64,000 nucleotides of DNA from Odobenus rosmarus divergens (Eukaryota > Chordata > Mammalia > Carnivora > Odobenidae). Positions 12,810 through 25,822 of the stretch are shown here, one piece after another. The notes beneath the pieces were generated by a model. The model did no database searches, was not told where the DNA came from, and saw only the letters and a list, made by a program, of their open reading frames with translations. Position numbers and translations under genes: made by a program. The stretch lies in the NCBI RefSeq assembly GCF_000321225.1, contig NW_004451008.1:1074511-1138510 (forward strand). The letters are read 5' to 3'. Position 1 is the first letter of the stretch; every line of letters starts with the position of its first letter.

Positions 12810-13830
12810 TGAAATAACTATTGCAATATACTGCCAGTTAGGGAGAAGTACTAAAAAGGAGACAAATGAATGGGAAAGAAATAGAGGGTAAGGGACGGAC
12901 CCATGGAGAGCCACTCAGAGCCGGTGACAGGCCCAGATGGGCATGAAGTGACAAAGCAAGCTCTGTGAAGGTCCGGGGGAAGAGCACAGGTAAAGGGAGG
13001 AGCAAGGGCAGAAGTGTTGAGGTGGGGAAGAGCTTGGTGTGTTTGAAGCACAGTGAGGAGGTGGGTGTGATGAGAGCAGAGGAGAAAGACTTGGGAACTG
13101 CAGGAGGTGAGATGGAGAGATGGTAGGACATGGTAGGTGTGGTGAGAAAATTGGACTCTCCTCTGAGAGGGATGGAAATCCACTGGAGAGTTTGAGTGAT
13201 ATGATCTAATTTATATTTTGAAATGATCACTCTGGCCGCCGGGCAGAAAAATTGATTCTAAGGGGATGAAAGTAGAAGCAAGGTGGTAAGCTAGAAAACT
13301 ATTGCAAAAATTCCAGCTGGAAATGGGATAGTTTTGGACCGGGTGAAATGGTGAAGATTGTGAGAAGTGGTCACATTCAGGCTGTAGTTTGATGACAGAG
13401 CCTCCAGGACATGTGGATGCGGAATGAGGGAAATAGGAGTCCAGGAGTCCTCCTGGTTTGGGCTTAGCTGGTAGTGGAGGGGTGGAGGTCAGAGTAGTCA
13501 GGGGACGGGTGCATCTTTAGGTCTAGTGGGGCGTATGAACTTTGAGATGCTTATTGCCTGTCCGAGTGGGCAGGTCCCGTGGACAGTGGTACCTAAGTCC
13601 TGCAGTGAGATTGGGGCCGGAGGTATCCATCTGGGAGTCATCGTGGGAGAAATGGAACTGAATGAGATTGCATAAGGAGTGTGGGAGGAAGAGAAGGCTG
13701 AGGCCTGCGCTCTGGGACACTCACCATTTAGACAGCTGGAGGAGGAGGTGGGGCCAGCAAAGGAAATAGCAGGAGTGGCCAGTGTGGTGGAAGGGAAACC
13801 AAGAGGGTTGAGCATCTCAGAAGACTATTT
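12810..13830 (+). repeat. Ancient interspersed repeat, family not assigned
   Basis: The text (GAGAGTTTGAGTGATATGATC, ATCACTCTGGCCGCC, and so on) resembles a widespread old mammalian repeat. A second, independent copy lies at 39770-40860. It seems to continue after the inserted L1 and SINE at about 14690-14830. Confidence 0.5.
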
Positions 13831-14448
13831 TTTTTTTAAATAATTTTTTATTGTTATGTTAACCACCATACATTACATCATTAGGTTTTGATGTAGTGTT
13901 CCATGATTCATTGTTTGTGCATAACACCCAGTGCTCCACGCAGAACGTGCCCTCTTTAATACCCATCACTAGGCTAACCCATCCCCCCACCCCCCTCCCC
14001 TCTAGAACCCTCAGTTTGTTTTTCAGAGTCCATCGTCTCTCATGGTTCGTCTCCCCCTCCGACTTACTCCCCTTCATTCTTCCCCTCCTGCTATCTTCTT
14101 CTTTTCTTTTTTCTTAACATATGTTGCATTATTTGTTTCAGAAGTACAGATCTGTGATTCAACAGTCTTGCACAATTCACAGCTCTCACCATAGCACATA
14201 CCCTCCCCAGTGTCTGTCACCCAGCCACCCCCATCCCTCCCACCCCCCACCACTCCAGCAACCCTCAGTTTGTTTCCTGAGATTAAGAATTCCTCATATC
14301 AGTGAGGTCATATGATACATGTCTTTCTCTGATTGACTTATTTCACTCAGCATAACACCCTCCAGTTCCATCCACGTCGTTGCAAATGGCAAGATCTCAT
14401 TCCTTTTGATGGCTGCATAATATTCCATTGTGTATATATACCACATCT
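13831..14448 (-). mobile_element. Young 5'-truncated L1 (3' end)
   Basis: A minus-strand L1 3' end starting at a T-run (13826-13837), with the carnivore L1 terminus. Flanked by TCAGAAGACTATTTTT at 13817 and 14449, a clear target duplication. It breaks the older repeat at 12810. Confidence 0.88.
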
Positions 14449-14477
14449 TCAGAAGACTATTTTTTAAAATACTTTAA

Positions 14478-14685
14478 GGGGCACTTGGGTGGCACCGTCA
14501 GTTAAGTGTCTGACTCTTGGTTTCGGCTCAGGTCGTGATCTCAGGGTCATGAGATAGAGCCCTGTGTAGGGCTCCAAGCTCAGTGAGGAGTCTGCTTGAG
14601 ATTCTCTCTTCTCTCTCTGCCCTTCCCACTAGTGTTCGCTTATGTGTGCTCTCTCTCTCTCAAATAAATAAATCTTAAAAAAAAA
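14478..14685 (+). mobile_element. Carnivore tRNA-derived SINE
   Basis: Slightly diverged head (GGGGCACTTGGGTGGCACC), CT-rich middle, AAATAAATAAATC and A-tail. Confidence 0.9.
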
Positions 14686-14829
14686 GTTAAAGAAGGAAAG
14701 TAATAAACTGCCAAAAAATGCTATTGAGAAGCCAAGTAAAATGAGAATTGAGAATTGACCATGGGTTTTTCCGGAATGGGAGTCACTGATGACCTCGGCA
14801 AGAATGATCTTAGTAAAAGAACAGGGAGG

Positions 14830-17540
14830 GGAGATGTAGAAATTGTGAGTTCAAACAGTCAAAAAGTTTTCAGGAAATGCAATCCATGCTCACAGGAAGT
14901 TGAGCTTCCTGAAGATTGATTAATATTTCAGGGGGCTTTTGTGCCTTTTGAATTTATATCTGCCAACACTAAAGGTAGGTCCCCCCCAAAAGAGTTTTAA
15001 AAATGCCTCTGTGGTTTGCTGGGAGGAAATCACTGAAAAGTTTTAAAGGAATCTGTTTTGCCTCTAAATGGCTTAAAAGTTAAGTAGAAACACAACGCCC
15101 GCCAAGATTATGCACCATTAGCAGACCGAGTACTAACCAGGTATGCAGGATCATCCAGAGTGTTGGCTTGGCTCAGGAGAGAGTACCAATGGCTGCGATT
15201 TTGTGCATGATTTCCTTTTTAAAATACAAATTTAATAACATTCAGATTTGTTTCATCTTTTCATTCTTAATTTCTTTTTGACCACATTATCTCACCTATT
15301 TGATGTAAACTTTTTTCTGTTTATTTATTGAAATATTATTCTTAGAAACTGCTTTAATATGTTTTGGAATAAGGCTTAGCTGACCAGTGTAGTTACTGAA
15401 ATGTTTGTAGATTTTCATCCAAATGGCATTCAGAGGGGCGCCTGGGTGGTTCAGTCAGTTATGTGTCACAGAAACCCCCAGAATAATGTTTGACCAAATA
15501 TTTAGATATTCAGTTAACCATTGGGGTAAGTTAACTGTCACTTAAATAATTAACAAAAAAATTAACCATCACATAAATAGCCATTCTCTTTTTAGTTGTT
15601 GAAGCTGAGAATGACCAAACTGTATTTAGTTGATGCAAGGTCATAATATACAAGTGGCCCCTGGAAATAATGAAGGCTTTTGACTCTATTTGTGCCCAAT
15701 CCTCTAAAAAAATGCAACAGGCTAGGGATTTCTAAGTGCATCGTTCAATTACACATGTGTAGCTGCATCTAAAATCTTATTGGAGTGAGGATGACCTGGG
15801 ATCTCACGCAGGGACTGTGGCAGAGACTGCTGATTATCCCCTGCTAGTTTGTCTCCGGTATACACTGTCCAGAGCCCTCAGTCAACTCTAGAGAATGGGA
15901 ATGCTCTGGATGGATTCTATGGTGGCAGATATATTAGAGTGCCAAGCCCTCAGCTGCCTCAGCCTATCCATCCCAGCAGAATGCCAATGGCAGGTGGATT
16001 CAGGACTGATATGGGAAAAAGTGGACAAGGTAGGTGACATCATTGGGTCCAACTTAGGGAGTTGGAGTAGCCTTGTGCTACTCTTATCTGTGGCCCTTTT
16101 CCTACCCCTTCTGGAAGCAACCCTGATCGCGATCCACGGGGAATGCTGCTGAGGCTTTTTCATAGCTTGGGAGTTGACAGAGTATAGGATGCCCTTCAAC
16201 CTCTTCTGCCTTGTACAGCCTTTCTCCCCCTCCTGACTTTTATTGCTTCTCATGTCCTCTCTTTCCAGAACCGTCTCGGTTTCAGGCAGGGTGTTGTGCT
16301 TAGAGTCGGGGGAACAGGGACTGATCCCAGTTCTGCCTTGTAGTGGCTCTGGAACATTGGCTGGTCATTTTACCTGCCAGGACGCCAGTTTCCTTGTCTA
16401 AGGAAGCAGTGAAGGAGTCAAAGGCATGGTGTGGACAGGGGGGTCATATTCAGAAAGTGAAGCGTTTGGATCCAGCTGCCTTCTCCAGCGTCATCCTGAA
16501 ATAAATAGATCCTTGCTCCCACATTGCTGCTGTAGTTTTGAGTGAAGCTACTGCCTTCCGTGCCATAGTCTGCATGCACGGCATGCTTCTCCAGATTAAT
16601 ATTCATCGTGGTCTTTCACTGTACTCCTGCTTCAGCTACCCTGAAGGATGACTGTTTCTTCTCCCTGTCACTCAGGGCCCTTTGTGACTTTTAGATAGAC
16701 CACTCAGCTTCTAATTCAGATCAGCTGATTCCAAACATGCCATCCAAGTTTGGTGAAAACGTGTCCATTTCGATTTGAATTCCGTAGTGACAGGTAGAAT
16801 CTTAATTTTCTTTTTAAAGATAGACAATCTGGCTGGACAAGTTACCTGAGGTAAGGAGCATGTTCAACCTATTTGCACCAGAGCTCAGTTTGGAACCCAC
16901 TGTAACATCAATAGCACGGAGCAGCTGAGCCCTTGCAGGGGCCCCGTGGTAAGGGAGTCCTCGTGTATTCCTTCAGAGGACGTGCAGAGGACCAACGACA
17001 GGCTCTGCAAGGACTTCCCAGTGGGGGAGCACAGAGAGCAATCCCTGGTCCAAAGCATTTCAGAGCAAATGGAGGGAAAGGAGCCGGTGATCCATCGTAC
17101 ACTGCTACCATCACCTGAGGCCTACGCGTTTCTGAAGGGCAGAGTCTCATAGAACTAAGAGAGCTTGATGGTGAGGAGCAGACCCGGGAGGTCAGTCACG
17201 GCCCCAGGGAAGCCTTCCTGGGTTTGTTTTGAACGTGTTGTTGAGGACGGTGCTTTTCAGGGCATCTCTCAGTGGCTCTCTAATGAAGACCCATAGGAGA
17301 GGTTTTGCTTAGGACTTGGCATCAGGAAGGCACTGTACCTGAAAGTCTTGTTTGTTTTTGCTGTATAGATGCTGAGAACCTTCTTGCTACTCCTGTTTCC
17401 TTTTTCACATTGGTGGCTGGCCACTCCGGCAACACGTGTGTAAGAGTACGTGGAATTCCTTTGTGCACGAACTCTAGTTCTGGATCCATCTTAGTTACGG
17501 TCTTTCTCTTACTTACCCTCTGCTTTTGTTTTCACTGATG
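14830..17540. other. Intergenic, no gene seen
   Basis: Ordinary sequence apart from the SINE fragment at 15436. Short open frames near 15849-16253 and 16908-17152 overlap on both strands and show no family resemblance. Confidence 0.5.
15436..15467 (+). mobile_element. SINE head fragment lacking its 3' part
   Basis: GGGGCGCCTGGGTGGTTCAG and a few more bases match the SINE 5' end, then stop abruptly with no body, tail or clear target duplication. Confidence 0.75.
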
Positions 17541-17770
17541 TAAGATTTTTAGTATGAAATTTCTAACACACTTTAAAGTGGAGAGAACGGCACAATAAGC
17601 CTCCATGTATCTCTCCCCCAGACTAAAGTTATGAAGACATTACTCGTTGATTCCTTTTATTTATTTATTTTTTTGTTCATGGCTGGGGAATTTTGAAGCA
17701 AGTCCTAAATATCATGCCTTTTCACCCTTATATACTTCAGAGTGTGTCTCTAAAAAGCTTGCACAAGTTC

Positions 17771-17965
17771 TTTTTTTTTGATTTTTTGATTTTTTAATTT
17801 TAATTCCAATACAGTTAACATACAGTGTTATATTAGTATGAGGTATCTACTGATTCAACAATATAGTGATTCAACAGTTCTACACATTACTCGGTGCTCA
17901 TCATGATAAGTGTACTCTTTAATCCCCATCAGCTATTTCACCAATCCCCCCACCCCCCACCCCTG
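17771..17965 (-). mobile_element. Short 3' end of a younger L1
   Basis: T-rich start, then the carnivore L1 3' terminal pattern (TACAGTGTTATATTAG, ACTCTTTAATCCCCATC), ending in a C-rich stretch. Same terminus type as 13831-14448. Confidence 0.7.
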
Positions 17966-18090
17966 GTTGGGCAAATTCTTAAAAATCCACAATGACAATA
18001 TCGCATCTAAAAAAATTATTAATAATTCCTCAGAATTAGCTAAGTCAGTCTGTAATCAAATTTTCCATGTTATCTTAAATATGTCTTTTT

Positions 18091-18295
18091 AGGAGTGCCT
18101 GGATGGCTCAGTCAGTTAAGCATCTGACTCTTGATTTTGGCTCAGGTCATGATCTCAGGGTCCTGGGATTGAGCCCCGTGTCGGGCTCCGCACTGGGCAT
18201 GGAGCCTGCTTAAGATTCTCTCTTTCGCTCCCCGCCCCCCCGCTCACAAGATCAAAAAAAAAAAATTAAGTAAGTAAGTAAATAAATAAATAAAT
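18091..18295 (+). mobile_element. Carnivore tRNA-derived SINE
   Basis: AGGAGTGCCTGGATGGCTCA head and AAGTAAGTAAATAAAT tail. Confidence 0.9.
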
Positions 18296-19330
18296 ATGAC
18301 TTGTTTTAGTCTATTTGATTCATCCAGTATCCGAAGAAGGCCCACATATCATATTTGGTTGTAGATCTCAATTCTCTTTTAATTTATAATAGTCCCCCTT
18401 CCTCTTATTTTTCCTTTGCCATTTATTTATTTGGAAAAGAAAAATTTGTCTTGTTTTTCACATTTTCAAATTTTCCCCATTTTGGATTTTGCCGATAGTG
18501 TCCTGTGGTGCGGTTTGAGATACTCCCTCTTACCCTGTAGTTCCTCTAGACTATCTGGAAGCCAGATTGGATTCGGGTTTAATTTTTTGGATAAATATTC
18601 CATAGTTAGTGTTGTACAGTTAGTATACCATGACATCCGGAGGTACATAATGTCTTGTTGCCTTTCTTTTCGTGATTGATCCATTGTGTTCCCTCCTTCT
18701 TTGATAGGAAGACTTTCTTTTTGTTTTTTTATTTATCCTTCCAATTTTCAATACATGCAAATATTTATCTCTCATCCTTAGATCAAAGGCAGCAAATTCT
18801 ATATGCAGTCGGCTCTTGGTTTTTTTTCTTTTTCCTTCCTGTTTTTAAAGAGTCTATCCTGGAAATTACTTTGCAGCAGCTTATGGAGATAATCCTCCTT
18901 CCTTTGTTCAACATCCACCATTGGGCAATGTTCCATATTTTATTCATCTAGTACCTTATAAATAGGGATTTACGTTGTTTTCAATCTTTGGTGGCTACAA
19001 ATAACATTGCAATAAAGAGTTTTTGTGCACCTTATTTTCAATTTTTCCCAGTATATTTAAGACACAGATTCCTAAACATGGAATTGCTGGGTCAAAGAGA
19101 AATGCATGTATTATTTTGTCACATATTTTTGGCTATTTTAAAATGTAGAACATATTGTTATATTTTGTGCATCTTTGAAAGCCACTTTAAACTCTTTTTC
19201 AGGAAAGGGCACAAATTAATTTTTATTTTCATTATTTTAATAATGCTTTACAGGGCACTGAATAAAATAAATTTGTATGTATATCTATCATTTACAGACA
19301 TATGACTCTATTGTGAAAATTAATATATAT

Positions 19331-19493
19331 ATTTTAAAGATTTTGTTTATTTATCTGAGAGAGAGAGAAAGAGTGCATGAGTGGGGAGAGGGGCAGAGGG
19401 AGAGGGAGAAGCAGACTCTCGGCTGAGAAGGACCCTGTGGTCATGACCTGAGCCGAAGGCAGACACTTAACCAATTGAACCACCCAGGCACTC
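19331..19493 (-). mobile_element. Carnivore tRNA-derived SINE
   Basis: Reverse orientation, T-rich start and GAACCACCCAGGCACTCC end; flanked by TGAAAATTAATAT at about 19312 and 19495. Confidence 0.9.
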
Positions 19494-20036
19494 CATGAAA
19501 ATTAATATTAATCAGGATTATCCATATATTTCTCTCTTGCCCCATGGAAGAGAACACCATCTTTGCCTCTCCCCCATGCTTTCCCCACCCTTCACACCCT
19601 AAACTTGACATTGCCAGACCAGTTTCTAGCCTTTTGTAAGAATGGGTCAAGAAGGATTTTAGGGCAGAGAGAAGCCACCTAGGGAGAAAGCTAGAGGGAT
19701 GGGAGGTGAGCAAGATGAAGCCACAGTGGCTGGAGGAGGGCAATGTGGTGGGAAGTAGGGGTAGCAAGTGAGGGTAGCAAGGGCTAGAGGACACGGAAGG
19801 GAGGAAGTAGAGGGAAGAAACAGAAATGGGAGGCATCTGCTATAGCTTGTGACTTTGATCACTTCTGTCTCCTTTCGGAAAAGCAAGTGAATAAAATTCT
19901 TCTGTAATTACTTATTTGGCTCTTGTAGTATGCATCTTGGACATAATGCCCTGGGGAGATGGACCCATGTGGACCATAGCATCAAGTCTTTGTCATATAA
20001 ACACCTAATGCATTTTCATATAATACCGGACAGAGA

Positions 20037-20403
20037 CTTTTTTATTTTTAGCATAATAACTTTTTATTAGACATCTACAAAGACTGTGGTATCTTGTAGC
20101 TTTTGACCAGGTTTATACAATCTCAATTTTTCAATAGTGCAACCTGTGCAAGCAAAAAAAGGCGGGGGGGCAGGGAGGAAAATAAAAGGAAAAAAAAAAA
20201 CCAATTGTCCCCTCACTTGTTTTTATAAACATCTATTATAGGCGAAACAAAACTTACCCATATTATAGATAAGTGTCTATCCACATTTGTACATTGCCAT
20301 TTTTAGCAGCTTGAGAGAAACTCTACAATGTCTTACAACATATTAAACAATATTCAAGTTACAGGGTAACAACAATAACAACAAGAAATGAACATACAGG
20401 AGA
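20037..20403 (-). pseudogene. Processed retrocopy of an mRNA 3'UTR (parent unknown)
   Basis: It starts with a T-run on the plus strand (a poly(A) tail in minus orientation) with AATAAA on the minus strand about 13 bases inside. It is flanked by the 17-base duplication ATAATACCGGACAGAGA (20020-20036) and a one-mismatch copy at 20404-20420. The body has no coding frame, so only the 3'UTR was copied. I could not name the parent gene. Confidence 0.75.
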
Positions 20404-20419
20404 ATAATACCGGACCGAG

Positions 20420-21200
20420 ATCTAGGTTGGCCGTCAGTGTGAGATCCGTCACGTGAATTAATATATGTGTACCAACTTGTATAGAAATGGAAGCCCATCC
20501 GCATACCTACCACATAGGTGTATCTTTTCCTAATTATAAGCAGACCTAAAGGCAAGGCTGAATCATGCCAGATGTCCACTTACATCCTAATGCTTGAATC
20601 CAGGTCTTCTGGAATGAAACTATATGAATCACTGGCAACATTTCCAAAAAAAAGAAGCAAAAACATAGCAACAGAAAATAAAGCCTGACCCTAAGCTAAC
20701 ACGTACTTCTGTACAAGTTAGCTGTACAGAAGAGGCCGGGTAGTCCAAGTATTGGCCGGTGGGGCTGCCTTAGAAGGAGACACTGAGGTCAGTTGCCCAG
20801 GATCAGAGCGCAGGGAGCAGCTACATCTGCCTCGTCCAGGATTCTTTCATGGGATTGCAGCCTTCCAGGCCTGGTCCCTGATGGCCTTGAGGGCCAACTG
20901 GAAACCCATTCCCTGAGGGCAGTGCTTTGCAATCTTCTCTTCAGTCCATCCCCCATCTGAATTCAGGATTCTTTCTTCCAGAGAGGATGCAGACTTTCAT
21001 TTGCTATAGTCTGGAGAAGTCACAGATCTATTGCGGCTTGCCCAGCCTTCCTCTGGGAACCTGGGTCGATTCTGCTGTCTCTCTGCCCAAAGCTTAGATC
21101 TGGATTATTGTACTTATGTTGACATTTACCCTGAAGACAGCTCTCCCTTTTTCTGCCCACTACTGGTTTCAGCTCAAGGTTTTAAAGGTAAATGTAAAAC
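20420..21200. other. Intergenic, no gene seen
   Basis: Unique-looking sequence without a recognised element. Confidence 0.45.
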
Positions 21201-21205
21201 TTCCA

Positions 21206-21556
21206 TATGCAGTGGACCCCCTTGAGTGACATGGGTTTGAACTGTGTGGGTCCATTTCTGTACAGATATTTTTTTATATATATAAATACACTACAGTACT
21301 GTAAATGTATTTTCTCTTCCTTATGATTTTCTTCATAGCATTTTCTTTTCTCTACCTTACATTATTGTCAGGATACATGCAGTATAGAATACATGTAACA
21401 TACCAAATATGTGTTAATTGACTGTTAATGTTATCGGTAAGGCTTCCAATCAACAATAGGCTATGAGTAGTTAAGTTTTGGGGGAGTCAAAAGTTACATG
21501 TGGATTTTTGACTGCACAGCCACTGATGCCTCTAACCGCCGCATCTGTCAAGTGTC
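21206..21556 (+). mobile_element. Tigger-type DNA transposon, diverged
   Basis: The start GTGGACCCCCTTGAGTGACA is followed by GGGTTTGAACTG, with ATAAATACACTACAGTACTG inside. The end TCTAACCGCCGCATCTGTCA resembles the inverted terminal repeat. No transposase frame; non-autonomous or deleted. Confidence 0.65.
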
Positions 21557-21559
21557 CAC

Positions 21560-23845
21560 AGTATTTATCTCATTCAACCTTACCAGTAGCCTGGGGGGCA
21601 GGGACCATTATCTCGTCCCCACCCCAAATCAGCCAAATGAGGAAACAAGCCTTCGGAGGTTACAAATCTCTTCAAAGCTACACTCCTAGTAAGCAGCGGA
21701 GCCCTGATTTCAGCCTTGTCTCTTGATTCCAAAGCGCATGCTCTTAAACTACTGTGCTTCCTGCTGTGTCCTACCTGGAATGGACTGTGGCCATGCCCTT
21801 CTGATGGCCACTCTGCTGTTTCTCATTTCAGTCTACCCTTCCTGCTGCCAGCCGACCGCCCCTTGTAAACTACGGCTGTCTCAGATAGGACACGATTGCC
21901 ACAGCCCTGGGAGTTGAGGATGCTGATGCACCCTTCGTCAGTGGCTGGGAAGTTTCCCACCAAGTGAGATGTGGAGGGGCTTAAAATGACGGACTTTTCA
22001 CTTTGACCTGTGAAACTACCTCGAGGAGGGTCATAATGATGCCAGGGAGCGGATTTGACATTCCTTTACCCAATTCCTCTCTCCAGGCCATGAAAACTCC
22101 CCACCTCTAAGACACCACATCCACCACTGCGGCAGTTCCCCAGGTGGGAGGAAAATGGAAGGAGAGTCTGTGCTAATTTCTTCTGGTACAAGATATAAAA
22201 TCAGCCAGACAGAAAACCAGACCCTGGGTGCAGGGCACCCAAGGGCTTGGTTTCCTGAGACAACTCTGCCCTGCTCCTCCCTCCTACCCCTTGCCTTAGT
22301 TGTGCAACAGAAGTAAAGGGTGGGGAGAATTAGTAAGTCAACAAGTTTTTTTGCGGGGGGAGAGGTCCTTAGGAAAGCCAGCAAGGGATGGGTTTCTGTG
22401 TAGTTTGGGAGGGAAAAAAAAAGAAAAAATATTTTAGAGGAATAGCTGCTATGATAAGTAGGAAGTGGATGGTGGCAAGGAAGTTTAGGATACTCTGTTT
22501 CATGTTATACAATGTAATTCCCCATTGGGCCTCTCTCGGAAAGATTTCAGTAAAAACATAAATTAAGTTTCAATGCCATTTTCGATTATGCTTCTTTTTA
22601 CTGTGGCTCTGTTTAATGAATGGTTGTAAGGTAGTCCAAATTCATCTCGTCTTCACAAGGAGGCAGTGGAAGAAATGAAGGACTCCTTCCTAGTCTGGGT
22701 GAGTCACTCCTGATGCTTGTCTGTGGGATAGTCACCTCCATCCAGGGTGTGATCCGAATGAGGGGAATCCAGGCCACCTGTCTGCTGGAAAACACTGAAC
22801 CTTCATGGATTTCTGTGAAATCTGAGCAAATAGGATAACAAATCAAATTAAGTCAAAGGAAAATATAAGCCCAATCCTAATGGGATCTAAAAAAACAAGC
22901 CACAAAAAAGGACAGTAATATTCTAAAGATGTAAAATGAGCACAAATTTAAAAGAAGTTACAATAGGAATCAAAAGCCTACTTTAGAATGATCTACTTTC
23001 TTTCTTTTCTCTCCAGCTCTTTCTTTCTTCCCGTGGCTCCCTTGCCTCTCTCCCCAGTCCTTCACTATTCCACACACTCTCTCTTTCCTCTTTCTTCCCC
23101 TCCACTTGCCCTCCCTCCCTCTGCATCTTCCTCTCCCTATTTCCCCTTAGCCTTTTCAGTTTCTGTAGCCCCTGCTGAGGATGACATGGTGGACATCTTT
23201 AAATCTTCCCCTTGTTCTCCATCCCATGTCATGGAGGGACTGTTGGGGTCTGCAGTTCTAGGTCCTCATAGTCCTGGAGCCTCTTGGGCGGTGAAGCTCT
23301 TCCTGCAGCTCCTTTCCTTGCAGCATTTGACCTCATGTCTTACATCAGATCCCCTTGGATCCATGTTTACTTGTTGAGGCTTGTTAAAGAAGGCGGGATG
23401 CACCAGGTGTGGGGCAGCAGTGACCCCGTGTAGAGTCTAAGGGTGCCTCAGATTGAATTTCCTGGAAATAGGCTCAGAGACAGAGCTGCATGCACAGTTT
23501 ACTGGGAAATGTGCTTGGGAGTTATGCCTACAGGGAGGCGAGGAAGGCAGGATTGGATAGACAAGAGATACTGTCACACCATATGGTTGCAAATGAAGCT
23601 CAGCTGGTCCTAAAGTAAGCTCAGGAACTGAGATAGCCTTCAGAGTTTTCCCAAATCAGGCAAGGGGGGCAGGCCTTTGGATCCTTGAATCAGCCAGTCA
23701 TTGGCCTTGGGGAGTCTACTGTGAAGGGCAATTCCCAGTGAGCCATCAACATTTTTAATATTCCCAGCTGAGGGATGGGAGCAACTCTGGAAAAATCTGG
23801 GGTGGAGGTCTGAGTCATATCTGGGGATATACATAATATGGGTCT
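21560..23845. other. Intergenic, no gene seen
   Basis: 22990-23170 is C/T-rich. No gene recognised. Confidence 0.45.
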
Positions 23846-23848
23846 TTT

Positions 23849-23975
23849 AAGGGCACTCAGGTGGCTCAGGTGGTTAAGCATCTGACTCTTGATCTCAGCT
23901 CAGGTCTTAGTCTCTTGAGTTCAAGCCCCACACTGGGCTCCACACCTAGTGTGGAGCCTACTTAAAAGAAAAAAA
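23849..23975 (+). mobile_element. Older, shortened carnivore SINE
   Basis: GGGCACTCAGGTGGCTCAGG head, lacking the long CT-rich part, with a short A-tail. Confidence 0.82.
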
Positions 23976-24173
23976 GCGGGTGCTTTAGAACCATCCACCC
24001 AGTACACTCCATTCTCTAGCCACAGTGATGAATGAGACAGAGGATCACACATGGATTTGTTCTTCATACAAGGTACAAAGTAATAATGACCAAAATAATG
24101 AAAGATTAAGAAAAAGATTAAGAAGGGAGACATCCTCAGAGGAGGATCTGGGAAGTCTCTCCAGGGGAGGTAG

Positions 24174-24294
24174 CTTTGAATTGGACCTGGAAGAAACACC
24201 AGATTTGATAGTTGGTGTGAGATATAGGATAGCGAGAAGGTAGACAGAGGGAGTCATTTTGAAGTACAGTTCACCCTTGGACAACATGGGGGTT
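24174..24294. repeat. Inverted duplication, left arm
   Basis: CTTTGAATTGGACCTGGAAG to the first 28 bases of the Tigger element at 24267. Its reverse complement is at 25823-25944 with about three differences in 122 bases. Confidence 0.93.
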
Positions 24295-24809
24295 AAGGGT
24301 GCTGATCCCCTGCCCAGTCAAAAATTCATGAATAACTTTTGACTCCCCCAAAACTTATCCACTAATAGACTACTGTTGACCAGAAGAACTACTGGTAACA
24401 TAGTTAAATAACACATTTGTATGTTATATGTATTACATACTGTATTCTTACAATAAAGTAAACTAGAAAAGAAAAAATGTTTTAATAAAATCACAAGTAA
24501 GAAAAAATACAGGTATAGTATTTAAACTTATCAAAAAAATTTGTGGGGCGCCTGGGTGGCTCAGTCAGTTAAGCAACTGACTCTTGATTTCAGCTCAGGT
24601 CATGATCTCAGGGTCCTGAGATGGAGCCCTGCATTGGGCTCTGCGCTCACTGGGGAGTCTGCTCAAGATTCTCTCCCTCTGTCCCCCCTTCCCCTCCTGC
24701 CCCATGAGCAGTGCCAGCTCTCTTTCTCTCTCAAATAAATAAATCTTTAAAAAAATTTGCATGTAAATGAACCCATGCAGTTCAAACCCATGTTGACAAG
24801 GGTCAACTG
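24267..24809 (-). mobile_element. Tigger-type DNA transposon with nested SINE
   Basis: The inverted ends CAGTTCACCCTTGGACAACA and TTGACAAGGGTCAACTG are flanked on both sides by TA (24265-24266, 24810-24811), as expected for a mariner-class element. The middle is short with no transposase. The SINE at 24545-24755 is inserted in it. Confidence 0.82.
24545..24755 (+). mobile_element. Carnivore tRNA-derived SINE inside Tigger
   Basis: GGGGCGCCTGGGTGGCTCAG head and AAATAAATAAATCTTT tail; AAAAAAATTTG on both sides is the probable target duplication. Confidence 0.93.
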
Positions 24810-25489
24810 TACTTTGGAGTCTGTGCTGGTCTTCAAGCCCCAGATTATTGTGCGTAAAGAAGTGCTGCTTTCTCAAAGTAAATGTCTTTTAAAGACTTGG
24901 GACAAAGCACAGAAGGGATAGAATGGAGTGGAAGTGAAGCCCAAGAGGCCTTTCCCCAGAGATGTCTTCATGAATTAATACCTCGAAGATGGCAGGAAGC
25001 TACAGGTATGGAAGTGTTCCCTGGAGACCCCATAACTTCGGCATCCTGGATTTAATGAAAGTTTAGTCACAAAGTCATTTCTGAGGCTTGAGATGAGGTT
25101 GCAAAAGCCCCAAGGACTGTAATAGCTGCTACCTTTAAGTGTTCAAAGAGTGCCATGAAGAGGGTAGGTGGGGTGGGGTGTAGCACTTAGTTCATATGGA
25201 GCCAGAAGGCAAATCCAAGGTCACTGTATGGATAAAACAGGAAACAGATGGCTCACCTCATTGAAACCAAGAGTTTAATGAAAGGCATTGCTTTGTCAAA
25301 ATCAAGCAGGTTAGGAAGTAGTCAGTTGACTGTAGGAGAAGGAATTTAAGCAGAAGCTGTAAATGCAGACAAGGTTGAAGAGAAGATTCTTTCTTTGGGA
25401 TTCACAGTTGATCTAGATGACCTTTAAAGCCCATTTCAACTCCCAGATGATATAATAATGACTGACATTTATTCAACATTTACTATTAC

Positions 25490-25735
25490 ATGACATAGTG
25501 GTTGAGAGAGCAGGCACTGCCCAGGTTCAAATACCTCCTTTACCACCTGCTGGCCAAGTGACCCCGGACAAGTTGTTGAACCCTTTCAAGGCTTATTTGA
25601 CTCACCCATAAAAAGCAGCAAAACAAAAGCCTACTTTATAGGGTTGATGTGAGGATAAAATAATAAACCTTTAAGAGGGTGCCTGCTTGGCCTACCCTAA
25701 GCTCTCAGTAAATGCTAGCAATCTTATAAATGCTG
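25490..25735 (+). repeat. MIR
   Basis: Matches the MIR layout: GTGGTTGAGAGAGCAGG, then TTCAAATACC, then CAAGTTGTTGAACCC, to CTCAGTAAATGCTAG. Confidence 0.75.
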
Positions 25736-25822
25736 TGGGATGGAAATGTGGGTTGCTACAGAGAACCTAGGGACTCCCTGCCTGGGACCCAGTACAGGGG
25801 AGTAAGCATACCAGGCTGGGTA

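Larger units (their letters stand above)
17540..19300 (-). repeat. Ancient L1 3' region, interrupted
   Basis: 17540-17770, 18300-18690 and 18860-19200 read as one old L1 in minus orientation. A younger L1 3' end (about 17771-17965) and a SINE (18091-18295) split it. Confidence 0.6.

Noticed and set aside
12838..13815. Minus-strand frames of 65-130 codons
   Set aside because: They lie antisense in an ancient interspersed repeat that also occurs at 39770-40860.
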